A stretch of 64,000 bases of DNA, from positions 62,001-126,000 of the forward strand of contig JBFWVR010000010.1 of assembly GCA_050246635.1 (NCBI GenBank), read 5' to 3'. The notes beneath the pieces are model-generated. The model was not told where the DNA came from, made no database searches, and was given only the letters and a program-made list of their open reading frames with translations. Shown in pieces: positions 52,501 through 60,626 of this stretch (position 1 is its first letter; each line of letters begins with the position of its first letter). The DNA comes from JBFWVR01 sp050246635 (GTDB taxonomy: Bacteria; Acidobacteriota; Vicinamibacteria; Vicinamibacterales; UBA2999). The position numbers were made by a program, and so were the translations under genes.

Positions 52501-53047
52501 CTCGACGCAGGCGCTCGATCGGGCCGTCCTCTTCCTCGTCCGCGCTCCAGGCGGACTGCGGCCGCCGCAGCGAGCGGCGGACGCCCTCGGACGGGTCATT
52601 CAGCTCACGCTGGATCCAGTCGTCGAAGGCCTCGTCGTAGAGGTGGGCCGACTGTCCTTCGGTCAGGACCTCGAACGCAGGATCGATGCGCGCCTCGACG
52701 GGCCGTTCGCGGAGCAGGTCGGCGCAGAAGCCGTGGATGGTGCTGACGTGCGCCTCCTCGAAGCGCTGCACCGCGGCCTCGAGGCGCACGCGTTCCTCGC
52801 CCGGCGTCCCGCTGGCGGTCCTGGCGCGTTCCAGCTCCTCGCGCAGGCGCAGCTTCAGCTCGCCGGCCGCCTTCTCGCTGAAGGTCACCGCGACGATCTG
52901 CTCGATGCCGGCGGCACGCCCGGTCGCGAGCAGGCGCACGATGCGCTTCACGAGCTCGGTGGTCTTCCCCGTGCCGGCCGCGGCCTCGACGACGAGCGTC
53001 GTGTCGAGCGCGTCGCTGATCAGGTGGCGATCGTCAGTCACGCTCAC
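49553..53047 (-). CDS. AddA-like UvrD-family helicase/nuclease
   Basis: A 1,164-aa SF1 helicase of the AddA/RecB group. Walker A is AAAGTGKT (residues 22-29), the DEAD-like motif II is FVLVDEFQDTDPLQ, and later helicase motifs include VHKAKGLEFPVVILADIG and VRLAYVAATRAKDLLVVP. The C-terminal PD-(D/E)XK nuclease has DGQVDLAYDDGAGWVVVDFKTD with the expected D...D-x-K residues, then a conserved QVALYAEAI. The start is GTG 53047, overlapping the TGA of the upstream gene, so the two are translationally coupled. With its partner it processes double-strand breaks for RecA-dependent repair. No recB/recC/recD gene set is present, supporting the AddAB type. Confidence 0.9.
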   Translation of the reverse strand: MSVTDDRHLISDALDTTLVVEAAAGTGKTTELVKRIVRLLATGRAAGIEQIVAVTFSEKAAGELKLRLREELERARTASGTPGEERVRLEAAVQRFEEAHVSTIHGFCADLLRERPVEARIDPAFEVLTEGQSAHLYDEAFDDWIQRELNDPSEGVRRSLRRPQSAWSADEEEDGPIERLRRAGFELLQWRDHPRPWTRPAGFDRERQIDALADALAAFHALSASPINPRSDYLYRATRDLRLAHEEIAQLRGRGHEDYDGWEARLAGLGAKARELRDGKGSGAQYSRSVPRQAVLDARDMLVDALEDFRAKADADLAALVHASLAGATARYEQRKLRAGVLDFLDLLIRARNLVFDCGPVRRDFQARFRFVLVDEFQDTDPLQADLLWMLAADEPAGYTGDPCALPVRPGALFVVGDPKQSIYRFRRADVGIYRDVCERLVSGGASRVRLRTSFRSVPAIQRAVNRAFSTHMTGDVPSLQAEYVELQPHRPDRATQPAVVALPVPRPYGRRQVTLGALASSLPDVVGEFVRWLVTDSGWIVEGEDGQPRRIRSGDVCLLFRRLINYRDDVTRAYVEALESRGITHLLVGGKAFHEREEVDALRTALTAIEWPDDQLSVFATLRGPFFALGEEDLLQWHALGLGFRPFAVPADPPGPLVPVAEALSVLRELNRLRNHRPVAETIGRLIEATRAHAGFVLWRGGEQVLANVLQIAELARQYEAEGGLSFRGFVDDLRRAAGRAQAPEAPILEEGSDGVRLMTVHKAKGLEFPVVILADIGCRLSRDDAQRHLDSSRGLAAIRLAGWTPLDLSEHNALEASRDEAEGVRLAYVAATRAKDLLVVPAVGDGAHEKGWVHPLSPAIYPDIDRRKDPEQAAGVPEFGGRDTVLERPDGETISAGTVRPGAFTMQDPVTAADYQVVWWDPLALDGRGDERRGLRREDLITKDAQPELVAADRARHDEWRAWREGALRAGAAPSVVVRTVTEWAADVAAGVVTAPTEAAGSVMLEDASPRGPAPRSSGRRFGTLVHAVLAAVPLDADVAAVREVAEVQARLLAADDAERAGAADAVLAALRHPVVAAARAADAAGRPVRREAAVSLVMDGSVVDGQVDLAYDDGAGWVVVDFKTDADLAEAEGTYRQQVALYAEAIATATGRPARGVLLRL

Positions 53048-56000
53048 GGGTACTTCCTCAGCGTGAGCAGGTCCTCGAACATCGCCTCGGGTTTGCGCGC
53101 CGTGCGCCGCTCCTCGTCCGGCCCGCAGACCGGGCGGAAGTCGCACCACTGGCAGGTGCCACTCGCCGGGTAGGCCGCCAGGGTGCCACGCTCGACGGCG
53201 CGATCGATGATCTCCAGCACCTCGAGGGCACGTCCGCGAATCGGCGCGTCGAGCGGGATGGCGTGCACCGTGAACCCGCCCGCCGTCGTGCAGTACGAGA
53301 GTCGCCCCTCTGCCACCGTCTCGCCAGTGAGCGCCTCGAGGGCCATCCCGTAGAGCACGGGCTGCAGCACCTTCCCGCCGCCCACCACGGTCGCGAGGGT
53401 GGTGCGGTTCTTCCCGGTCTTGTGATCGGTGACGCGAAGCGCCTTGCCGTCCGCGCGGCGCTCGACCAGGTCGATCGATCCGCGCAGGAGGTATCCGGGA
53501 CCGACGCGGACCGGGTCGCGCGTGGACGCGGGATCCCGTCCGTCCGCCTCGGCGAGGCCGAAGGCCAGCTCGAAACGCTCGGGCACCCAGGTCGCTGCAT
53601 CCTCGGGCAGGCGGTCGAGCCACAGCAACAGGTCGCGCCGGATGCCGGCGACTTCGTCCGCCCACACCTTCTCGATCGCCGGCGCCAGCTTGTCCTCGGC
53701 CTCCGTCGTCACCCGCTGGATGGCCCACTCGAGTTGCTGGCGCGCGTTGGCCCGCCGCGCGTCGGTCACCGGCAGCTGGCCGTTCCGCGCCAGCGTGCGG
53801 AAGAACTCGGCCTGGATCTCATGGAAGAGGCTGCCGCGCGTCAGGGGGTCGAGGCGCTGCAACGGGGCCGGGGTCTCGAGCGGCGCGAGCCGGTACAGCG
53901 CGCTCAACTGGAACTGGTACGGACACGCCGCGTAGCGCTGCAACGCGGTCAGCGAGTACGGACGCGCGGCCAGCCGCTGGCGGCCGAGCGCCGGCAGGGT
54001 GTCGTCCGTCACGCGAATCAGGCCGTCCGCCTGGTGCCAGCGATTCTGCCAGCGGGCCCAGCGTTCGATCACCGACCGCCGGAGCGCGTCATTCAGCTCG
54101 AGGAGGTACCGCGCACGCCCCTGCACGGCCTTGCGGTCGCGTGACTGCAGCAGCGGCAGCAGCACCGCGAGGTCGTGCTCGAAGTCGTCTATCGCGCGGG
54201 CGGGATCGACCGGCGCGGGCCAGGCCAGGGAGGCCGCCCCGGCCGCGGCCGCGCGCGCGCTGAGCTCGGCGTATCGTGGAATCGCGCCGGTGGTCGCCCG
54301 CAGCGCGTCGAGCACGTAGAACGAGGGCACGCGCGGACGTGACTCCCGCAGCTCGAGCCGTGGATACGAGAGGTACGCCCGCTCCGACGCGGCGCCGACC
54401 GCCAGCCGCAGTTGCAGCCGCTCCGCCTCGGCGCGATCGTCCGCGGTGGTCAGGCCGGCGTCGAGCCGCCGACGCCGTTCATCGAGCAGCAGCGGGTCCT
54501 CGCGCAGGCGTTGCGGGAAGATCCGCTCCGCCAACCCCGGCACGAAGACAACGCGGAACCGGCGCCCACGCGCCTGGTCGGGCGTGCCGATGAAGACACG
54601 GCCGTGACGCCGGCGCGGCGGCTCGGCCGTCAGCGTGAGCAGGCGCGGCGCCAGGACGTCGCGCACCTCGCGCAGTGTCACGGGCCCGACCAGCCCCAGG
54701 GGCTCCAGCTCGCCAAGCACGCGCAGCACCCGCGCGGGCCGGCGCAGCACGCGGGGCACCAGCGCACGGAACGCCGCCAGCCAATCCGCCCACCGGCGCT
54801 CGCTCCGCCACCCGTCGAGCGCCTCGACGATGGGCAACGCGAAGGCCTGGAGGTGCCCGAGCTCCGCGCGGTCGCGCTCGAGCGCCGCGATGCGTGGCGA
54901 CCCGTCCTCCTCGTCGCGCAGCTCGCGGATGCGGCGATCGTATTCGTGCGCCAGGCCCGGCAGTCGGCGTTGCCAGCGGTCGAGGCCCTCGATCACGTAC
55001 GACTCGACGAGCAGCTCTTCCCAGCGCCACGGCGCGCGCAGCGTGCCCGCCACCACGCGTGAGCCGTCACGTTCCGTCGCGGCCGGCGCTTCGTCCTCCG
55101 GTGCCGGGTCCGCGGGACGATCCTCGGGCCTGAGGAACGCCGCCGCGGCCTCGTCTCCTGCCGGGGTCCAGCCCTGTTCCGCTGCCACCGGAGTGGAGGG
55201 CACCTGGGCCAGGGAGAGATACTCCGCGAAGCGCCGCGCCGACAGCCCTTCGTCCGCGCACGCGAGCAGGGCGAGGAAGGCGCGCCCCGCCGGGTCGGGC
55301 CGCCGCGCGCCGCGCTCGAACCACACCGGAACCCCCGCGCGCGAGAAGGCGTGCTCGAGCAGCCCGAAGTAGGTGGCCGGCGCGCGCAGCAGGACGGCCA
55401 TCTCGTCGAAGGGGACGCCACGGTCCGCCTCCTCGAGCACCCGGCGGGCCACCTCGACGGCCTCGCGGCCCTCGCCAGGCGCGGAGTACACGTGCACCGA
55501 ATCGTCTGCCGCGCCTCCGGAAGGCGGCGTGTCGAGGGAGAAGAGGAATCGCTGGAGCCGTTCGAGATCGCTGCCGCCATCCGCCTCGGCCGGTACAGGC
55601 GGTGCCCCGCCGGTGATCCGCGCCAGGGCCTCGGCGGTACGGGCGTCGCCGGCGGGCACCGTCGCGAAGACCTCCGTGGCCGCATTCACGAGGGCGGCCA
55701 GGTATCGTTCTTCGGCGACGTTCGTGACGGAAACGTCGAGCAGCACCACCAGGTCCGCCTGGAGGCGTGCGGGAGCGTCGGTCAGTACCCGCGCGGCCAC
55801 CGCGAGGACGTCGGACCTCGTGGCCGTGCCCGCACGCGCCGCTTCCTCTTCGGCCAGGCCGAGCAGGACGCCGAGGTCGCGCCCCGCGCCGTCCAGCGCC
55901 GCCAGTGGTTCGATGCCGATGCCCGCATGCTCGACTTCGGCGAGCGTGCGCGCCGCGGCACGGGGAAACCCCGGCAGGTCGGCCACCGGGGCGAAGTACC

Positions 56001-56337
56001 CGAGGGCGGCGCGCTGCCGGGCCTCGAATGCGGCGCGGGTGACCACGGCTTCCGCGCCAAGCATGCCAGTGGGGCTGCGCCGGTCGTGCGCCAGCTCGGG
56101 CAGGGCCAGCCGGGCGGCCTGCTCGAACAGCCCGACGCGGCTGACGCCGAAAAGCGCCCCGCGCTCCCGTGCGACGGCCAGGGCCAGCTCGTCGGCTGCG
56201 GCCCTGGTCGCGCCGACGATGAGCACCCGCTGGCTTCCGGCGGCGCGTGAGACGGCGGCCGTCGCCGCCGACACGCGGGCCGCGGCGGATGGCGATGAGA
56301 TGACGCGCAGCGGAACATCCACGACGATCCGGAGCAT
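53044..56337 (-). CDS. AddB-like PD-(D/E)XK nuclease / inactive helicase subunit
   Basis: A 1,097-aa partner of the following gene. The N-terminus VLIVGATRAAADELALAVA occupies the place of a Walker A loop but lacks the G-K-T residues, as expected for AddB/RexB-type subunits that do not hydrolyse ATP efficiently. The C-terminal nuclease has GSIDLVERRADGKALRVTDHKTGKN and VLQPVLYGMALEAL. Cysteines at YAACPYQFQLSAL and at TCQWCDFRPVCG match the Fe-S staple of AddB nucleases (one Cys before, three after the nuclease core). It stands first in the two-gene operon. ATG 56337. Confidence 0.88.
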   Translation of the reverse strand: MLRIVVDVPLRVISSPSAAARVSAATAAVSRAAGSQRVLIVGATRAAADELALAVARERGALFGVSRVGLFEQAARLALPELAHDRRSPTGMLGAEAVVTRAAFEARQRAALGYFAPVADLPGFPRAAARTLAEVEHAGIGIEPLAALDGAGRDLGVLLGLAEEEAARAGTATRSDVLAVAARVLTDAPARLQADLVVLLDVSVTNVAEERYLAALVNAATEVFATVPAGDARTAEALARITGGAPPVPAEADGGSDLERLQRFLFSLDTPPSGGAADDSVHVYSAPGEGREAVEVARRVLEEADRGVPFDEMAVLLRAPATYFGLLEHAFSRAGVPVWFERGARRPDPAGRAFLALLACADEGLSARRFAEYLSLAQVPSTPVAAEQGWTPAGDEAAAAFLRPEDRPADPAPEDEAPAATERDGSRVVAGTLRAPWRWEELLVESYVIEGLDRWQRRLPGLAHEYDRRIRELRDEEDGSPRIAALERDRAELGHLQAFALPIVEALDGWRSERRWADWLAAFRALVPRVLRRPARVLRVLGELEPLGLVGPVTLREVRDVLAPRLLTLTAEPPRRRHGRVFIGTPDQARGRRFRVVFVPGLAERIFPQRLREDPLLLDERRRRLDAGLTTADDRAEAERLQLRLAVGAASERAYLSYPRLELRESRPRVPSFYVLDALRATTGAIPRYAELSARAAAAGAASLAWPAPVDPARAIDDFEHDLAVLLPLLQSRDRKAVQGRARYLLELNDALRRSVIERWARWQNRWHQADGLIRVTDDTLPALGRQRLAARPYSLTALQRYAACPYQFQLSALYRLAPLETPAPLQRLDPLTRGSLFHEIQAEFFRTLARNGQLPVTDARRANARQQLEWAIQRVTTEAEDKLAPAIEKVWADEVAGIRRDLLLWLDRLPEDAATWVPERFELAFGLAEADGRDPASTRDPVRVGPGYLLRGSIDLVERRADGKALRVTDHKTGKNRTTLATVVGGGKVLQPVLYGMALEALTGETVAEGRLSYCTTAGGFTVHAIPLDAPIRGRALEVLEIIDRAVERGTLAAYPASGTCQWCDFRPVCGPDEERRTARKPEAMFEDLLTLRKYP

Positions 56338-56465
56338 ACCGCCCGCCGCTTCGCGGCGGAAACGCGTTCTTGCGCCTGTTTTCCTGATCCTGTCAGCCGA
56401 GTGAAATATTCGCGGCGGTCATCCGTCTACATGGGTGAGTGGCTGCGCACCCCTCCAGGACGGCG

Positions 56466-57008
56466 ATGGCAGACGACCAGGACGAGCGCATCGCCGAAAT
56501 CGTCTCGCGCGAAGAGGGACGCCTGCGGGGCTTCATCCGACGGCGGGTCGCCGACTCGCGCGACGCCGAGGACGTGCTGCAGGACGTCTTCGCCGAGCTG
56601 GTCGAGGCCAATCGGCTGCTGATGCCAATCGAGCACGTCACGGGCTGGTTGTACCGGGTGGCGCGCAACCGCATCACGGACCTGTTCCGGAAGAAGCGGC
56701 CCGAGCCGCTGGCGCCGTCGGGTGACGGCAACGGCGGGGAATTGCCCGGGCTCGAAGACCTGTTGGCCGCGCCGGGTGGTGGTCCCGACGCCGAGTACCG
56801 GCGGACGCGGCTGCTCGAGGCGCTCGAACGTGCCCTCGACGAGCTGCCGGCCTTGCAGCGTGAGGTGTGGATCGCGCACGAGCTCGAGGGTGAGAGCTTC
56901 CGCGAGATGGCGGACCGGACCGGCGTCGGCGTGAACACGCTCCTGACCCGCAAGCGCCGGGCGGTGCTGCACCTGCGCAAGCGGCTCGCCGGATTTCATG
57001 ACGCGTGA
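56466..57008 (+). CDS. ECF-type RNA polymerase sigma factor
   Basis: A 180-aa sigma-70 family factor with region 2 (ADSRDAEDVLQDVFAELVEA, VTGWLYRVARNRITDLFRKKRPE) and region 4 (LERALDELPALQREVWIAHE, SFREMADRTGVGVNTLLTRKRRAVLHL), without region 3, as in ECF factors. The start was placed at ATG 56466, behind GGACGGCG; an earlier in-frame GTG (56439) would add nine residues outside the domain. No classical anti-sigma factor with a zinc finger is next to it; instead a small membrane protein follows 18 bp downstream and may take that role. Confidence 0.9.
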   Translation: MADDQDERIAEIVSREEGRLRGFIRRRVADSRDAEDVLQDVFAELVEANRLLMPIEHVTGWLYRVARNRITDLFRKKRPEPLAPSGDGNGGELPGLEDLLAAPGGGPDAEYRRTRLLEALERALDELPALQREVWIAHELEGESFREMADRTGVGVNTLLTRKRRAVLHLRKRLAGFHDA

Positions 57009-57026
57009 GGAAGAGTGAGGACCGAG

Positions 57027-57365
57027 ATGCGAAGGAAATGGTTCGTGCTGGCGCCGCTGTTCTTCCTGGCGTTCATCGCGGTGGGCGGCCTCGTCGTGCA
57101 GTGGCTCTGGAACTGGCTGCTGCCGTCACTCGTCGGCGTGCGGGCCGTCACGTTCTGGGAGGCGCTGGGCCTGCTGGCCCTCTCCCGGATCCTCTTCGGC
57201 GGCGTCGGATTCCGCGGGCCGCGCGGCCGTCGTGGACGCCGCATGACGCCGGAGCAGCGGCAGCGTTTCCGCCACGCGATGCGGGAGCGTTTCGGGCACG
57301 GGGACTGGTGCCCGCCGCCGCACGCGGCCGGAAGGGAGCATCGAGAATCGGGTTCGCAGGATTGA
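57027..57365 (+). CDS. Small membrane protein partner of the ECF sigma factor
   Basis: A 112-aa protein with two hydrophobic helices (about 8-30, VLAPLFFLAFIAVGGLVVQWLW; about 46-60, WEALGLLALSRILFGGV). A strongly basic, probably cytoplasmic tail follows (RGPRGRRGRRMTPEQRQRF, RHAMRERFG). The start is ATG 57027, preceded by GAGG; GTG 57015 is the alternative. No family is recognised with certainty, though such two-helix proteins often accompany ECF factors in Acidobacteriota-type genomes. It may act as a membrane anti-sigma factor, which the sequence alone cannot show. Confidence 0.7.
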   Translation: MRRKWFVLAPLFFLAFIAVGGLVVQWLWNWLLPSLVGVRAVTFWEALGLLALSRILFGGVGFRGPRGRRGRRMTPEQRQRFRHAMRERFGHGDWCPPPHAAGREHRESGSQD

Positions 57366-57373
57366 CGGTCCTC

Positions 57374-57398
57374 AAACAAATGTTTTATACATTTGTTT
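57374..57398. promoter_or_regulatory. Perfect AT-rich palindrome, candidate TetR operator of the exporter operon
   Basis: AAACAAATG (57374-57382) and CATTTGTTT (57390-57398) are exact reverse complements around a 7-bp AT-only centre. The site is strikingly AT-rich in this GC-rich DNA and lies 34 bp upstream of the HlyD start. It fits a dimeric TetR-type repressor such as the one encoded at the operon's end. Confidence 0.65.
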
Positions 57399-57432
57399 CA
57401 CCCTCCTTCCCCGGCAAAGAGGCTTCCTTTTC

Positions 57433-58509
57433 ATGCGCAAGCGACTCGTCCCCCTCATGATCGTCGCCCTCATCGGCGCCGCCGCCTGGTTCTGGCTCAC
57501 CCGGCCCGGTCCCGACACGCTCGTCCTCACCGGCCTCGTCACCACCGACACCGTGATCGTCAGCCCCCAGGTGGGCGGGCGCCTGACCGATCTCCGCGTG
57601 GCGGAAGGGGATGCCGTCACCGCGGGGGAGGTCCTCGGCACGATCGACGCCGGCGAGCTCACCGCCGAGCGCGCCTACTACGACGCGAGCGCGCAGAGCC
57701 TCCAGTCGCAGGTCGCGGAGAGCGAAGCCGCCCTGCGCCTCGAGCAGAAGCGGCTGGCGGATGCGGTTCGCCAGGCCGAAGCCAGCGTCGCGACCGCCGA
57801 GGCCGAACAGGTGGCGGCGGAGGCCGACCTCGGGCGCACGCGTGTGACGCGCGACCGCACGCATCGCCTCGCCGACGACGGTCTCGCCACCGCGCAGCAG
57901 GTGGACGAGTCCGACGCCGCGTTCAAGGTGGCCGACGCACGGGTGCGGGCGGCGGCACGCCAGGCCGACGCGGCTCGCGCGGCCCTTGCGGTCGCGCGGG
58001 CCAACGCCGAGCAGGTGGCGGTCCGGCGCAGCCAGGTGGCGGCCGCCGAGCATCAGCGCGACGCCGCCGGTGCGCAGCGCGCGAAGGCGGACGTCCGCCT
58101 CGGCTACAGCGAGCTGCGGGCGCCGGTCGCCGGCATCGTCGACGTGCGCGCCGCGCGGCAGGGCGAGGTCGTCGGCGCGGGCCAGCCGGTCGTCACGCTG
58201 CTCGACCCCGACGACCTGTGGGTGCGCGTGGACGTCGAGGAGACCTACATCGACCGGGTCCGCCTCGGCGACACGCTCACCGTGCGCCTGCCCTCTGGCG
58301 AGGAGCGGACCGGCACCGTGATCCTGCGCAAGGTCGACGGCGGCTTCGCGACGCAGCGCGACGTCAGCCGCACGAAACGCGACATCCGGACGTTCGAGGT
58401 GCGCCTGCGCGTGGACAACGCCGACCGGCGCCTCGCGGTCGGCATGACGACCTACGTCCTGCTGCCGGTGCAGCCGCCGCCCGCCGCGCCCGAGGGCGCG
58501 CGCCCGTGA
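57433..58509 (+). CDS. HlyD-family periplasmic adaptor (efflux membrane fusion protein)
   Basis: A 358-aa membrane fusion protein. An N-terminal anchor (LVPLMIVALIGAAAWFWL) is followed by the first lipoyl/barrel half (VSPQVGGRLTDLRVAEGDAV). A long alpha-helical hairpin of about 150 residues is rich in Ala, Glu and Arg (AEAEQVAAEADLGRTRVTRD). The second lipoyl half reads GYSELRAPVAGIVDVRAARQGEVVGAGQPVVTLL, and a beta-barrel domain ends at residue 345. It links an inner-membrane ABC exporter to an outer-membrane channel, as YbhG does for YbhFSR. First gene of a four-gene operon behind the palindrome; no outer-membrane factor gene is in the group. Confidence 0.9.
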   Translation: MRKRLVPLMIVALIGAAAWFWLTRPGPDTLVLTGLVTTDTVIVSPQVGGRLTDLRVAEGDAVTAGEVLGTIDAGELTAERAYYDASAQSLQSQVAESEAALRLEQKRLADAVRQAEASVATAEAEQVAAEADLGRTRVTRDRTHRLADDGLATAQQVDESDAAFKVADARVRAAARQADAARAALAVARANAEQVAVRRSQVAAAEHQRDAAGAQRAKADVRLGYSELRAPVAGIVDVRAARQGEVVGAGQPVVTLLDPDDLWVRVDVEETYIDRVRLGDTLTVRLPSGEERTGTVILRKVDGGFATQRDVSRTKRDIRTFEVRLRVDNADRRLAVGMTTYVLLPVQPPPAAPEGARP

Positions 58510-59495
58510 TCGCCATCGACGTCCGCGGCATCCGGAAACGCTTCGGCGACTTCACGGCGGTCGACGGCATCAGCTTCTCGGTGCCCGAAGGCGAAGTCTT
58601 CGGGCTGCTGGGCCCGAACGGCGCGGGCAAGTCCACCCTCATCCGCATGCTGACGACGCTGCTGCCGCCCACCGAGGGCTCGGCCCTGGTGGCGGGGCAC
58701 GACGTCGCGCACGAGTCCGACGCCGTGCGCCGGGCGATCGGCGTGATCCCCCAGGCGATGACGAGCGACACCGAGCTCAGCGTCGAGGAGAACCTGATCA
58801 TCTTCGCGAAGCTGTACGGCGTGCCTCGGGAGAAGCGGAAGCGCACCATCGCGGAGCTGCTCGATGCCGTCGAGCTGACGGAGTGGAAGGACAAGCAGGT
58901 GATGTACCTCTCCGGCGGCATGCGGCGGCGCGTGGAGATCGCCCGCGGCCTCGTCCACGAGCCCCGCATCTTCTTCCTGGACGAGCCCACCACCGGGCTC
59001 GACCCCGTGTCGCGGGTCGCGGTGTGGGAGATGATCCAGAAGATCAAGAAGGAGCGGAACCTGACGGTGCTGCTCACCACCCACTACATGGACGAGGCGG
59101 ACCGTCTCTGCGACCGGATCGCCATCGTCGATCACGGCCACCTGGTGGCGCTCGACTCGCCCATCAAGCTGAAGGCGTCGATCCCCGGCCGCAACGTGCT
59201 CGAGGTGAGCGTGCCGGACGCCCCGGAGGGCTGGACGGCCGCGCTCGAGGGCCTGCCGTACGTCGAGAGCGTCGCCCGGCACGACCACGTGTTCCGCGTG
59301 GCCTCGGGCAATGGCCCGGCGACGGTCACGGCGCTGGTCGCGCGGACCGCCGCCGACGGGCTCACGGTGCAGTCGCTGAGTGTCCAGAGCACGACGCTGG
59401 ACGACGTGTTCGTGCACTACACGGGGCGCGACCTGCGCGACGAGGTGTCGACCTCGGCCACGCGCGACTTCGCGTTCATGCGGCGCGGCCGCTAG
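58506..59495 (+). CDS. ABC exporter ATP-binding subunit
   Basis: A 329-aa ABC ATPase: Walker A GPNGAGKST (near 38-46), Q-loop at VIPQAMTSD, signature YLSGGMRRRVEIA, Walker B IFFLDEPTTGLD, and H-loop TTHYMDEAD. The C-terminal 90 residues form the drug/lipid exporter extension common to YbhF/CcmA-type subunits (DGLTVQSLSVQSTTLDDVFVHYTGRDLRD). Start GTG 58506 overlaps the TGA of the HlyD gene, so the two are translationally coupled. It energises the permease encoded next. The substrate is probably an antibiotic-like or hydrophobic compound, as in CecR-controlled exporters, but this is inference. Confidence 0.93.
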   Translation: MIAIDVRGIRKRFGDFTAVDGISFSVPEGEVFGLLGPNGAGKSTLIRMLTTLLPPTEGSALVAGHDVAHESDAVRRAIGVIPQAMTSDTELSVEENLIIFAKLYGVPREKRKRTIAELLDAVELTEWKDKQVMYLSGGMRRRVEIARGLVHEPRIFFLDEPTTGLDPVSRVAVWEMIQKIKKERNLTVLLTTHYMDEADRLCDRIAIVDHGHLVALDSPIKLKASIPGRNVLEVSVPDAPEGWTAALEGLPYVESVARHDHVFRVASGNGPATVTALVARTAADGLTVQSLSVQSTTLDDVFVHYTGRDLRDEVSTSATRDFAFMRRGR

Positions 59496-59507
59496 GGAGT
59501 GGACGCG

Positions 59508-60626
59508 ATGCAGCGCACCTGGGCCATCATCGAACGCGAGCTGCGCCGGTTCCGCCGCAGCCCCTTCCTGATCCTCGTCTCGCTCGTCTTCCCCATCGTC
59601 CAGCTGGTGGTGCTGGGCTATGCGTTCGGCGGCAACGTGAAGCACCTCACCGTGGCGGTCGTCGATCACGACCACGGGGTGCCGGCGGTGCGGGTACGCG
59701 AGCTGGCCGGGGCGGTCGCGGCCAACGCGCAGACGTTCTCGACGGTCGAGTACGTGGACGAGGGGGCCGCGCTCGACGCCCTGCGTGACGGCCGGGTCAA
59801 CGGCGTGCTCACGATTCCCCCGGACTACTCGCAGCGGATGGTGGCCGGGCATGAGCCGTCCCTCGCGCTGATCGAGGACAACACCGACAACTTCGTGGCG
59901 GCCACGCTCGCGGGGTCGATGAACGGGCTGGTCGGCGCCCTCAACGCGAACGGCCCCTCGGTCGCGTCGCGGTATCCCTCGGATGCCAGGCTGGACGTGG
60001 TGGAGCTCTATCCGTACGTCCCCTACATCCAGTACCTGCTGCCGGGCACGATCGTGATGTCCATCTTCATGATGGTGATGATCGGGGGCGGGATCATCTT
60101 CATCGACGACAAGGCCCGCGGCCTGCACGAGGGGTACCTGGTCACGCCGATCACGCGGCTGGAGCTCATCGCCGGCTTCAACATCTCCGGCGCGATCAAG
60201 GCGGTACTGGCGGGGGCCGTGCTGATGACGATTGGCTCGCTCATCGCGGGCGTGCCGAACCCGTTCGACCCCATCCGGCTGGCGCGGTTGCTGGTGGTGA
60301 TCGTGATCACCGCGCTCGCCCTCGTGAGCATGATGTTCCTGCTGATGGTGCGAGTCCGCGACCCGCTGCTCCCGCGCGCCGTGTTCGGCGTGCTCAACAC
60401 GCTGCTCTACTTCCCGAGCGGCGCCGTGTATCCGCAGCAGGCCTTCCCGCCGTGGCTGAAGGCCATTGCCGTGGCCGACCCGTTCACCTACGCGGTCCAC
60501 GCGTTCAAGAGCCTGCTGCTCAAGAACACCGACCTCGCCGCCATCGGATTCGACCTGCTCTTCCTCGCCATCTTCTCGACGGTGGCGATGACCTCGGCCA
60601 CCCTGCTGTTCCGCCGGACGATCTGA
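59508..60626 (+). CDS. ABC-2 type permease subunit
   Basis: A 372-aa ABC-2 permease. The N-terminus (AIIERELRRFRRSPFLILVSLVFPIVQLVVLGYAFG) carries the first helix. A periplasmic domain of about 150 residues follows, then a cluster of five helices (YLLPGTIVMSIFMMVMIGGGI, AVLAGAVLMTIGSLIAGV, LLVVIVITALALVSMMFLLM, and further). ATG 59508 is preceded by GGGAG; GTG 59499 is possible but less likely. It overlaps the regulator gene start by one base (TGATG), so the exporter and its regulator are made from one message. It would pair with itself or a second permease not seen here. Confidence 0.9.
   Translation: MQRTWAIIERELRRFRRSPFLILVSLVFPIVQLVVLGYAFGGNVKHLTVAVVDHDHGVPAVRVRELAGAVAANAQTFSTVEYVDEGAALDALRDGRVNGVLTIPPDYSQRMVAGHEPSLALIEDNTDNFVAATLAGSMNGLVGALNANGPSVASRYPSDARLDVVELYPYVPYIQYLLPGTIVMSIFMMVMIGGGIIFIDDKARGLHEGYLVTPITRLELIAGFNISGAIKAVLAGAVLMTIGSLIAGVPNPFDPIRLARLLVVIVITALALVSMMFLLMVRVRDPLLPRAVFGVLNTLLYFPSGAVYPQQAFPPWLKAIAVADPFTYAVHAFKSLLLKNTDLAAIGFDLLFLAIFSTVAMTSATLLFRRTI

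Noticed and set aside
49553..53728. A 1,391-residue version of the AddA-like protein
   Set aside because: The extra N-terminal part is an out-of-frame reading of the AddB-like gene. GTG 53047, overlapping the AddB stop, gives the canonical AddA start.
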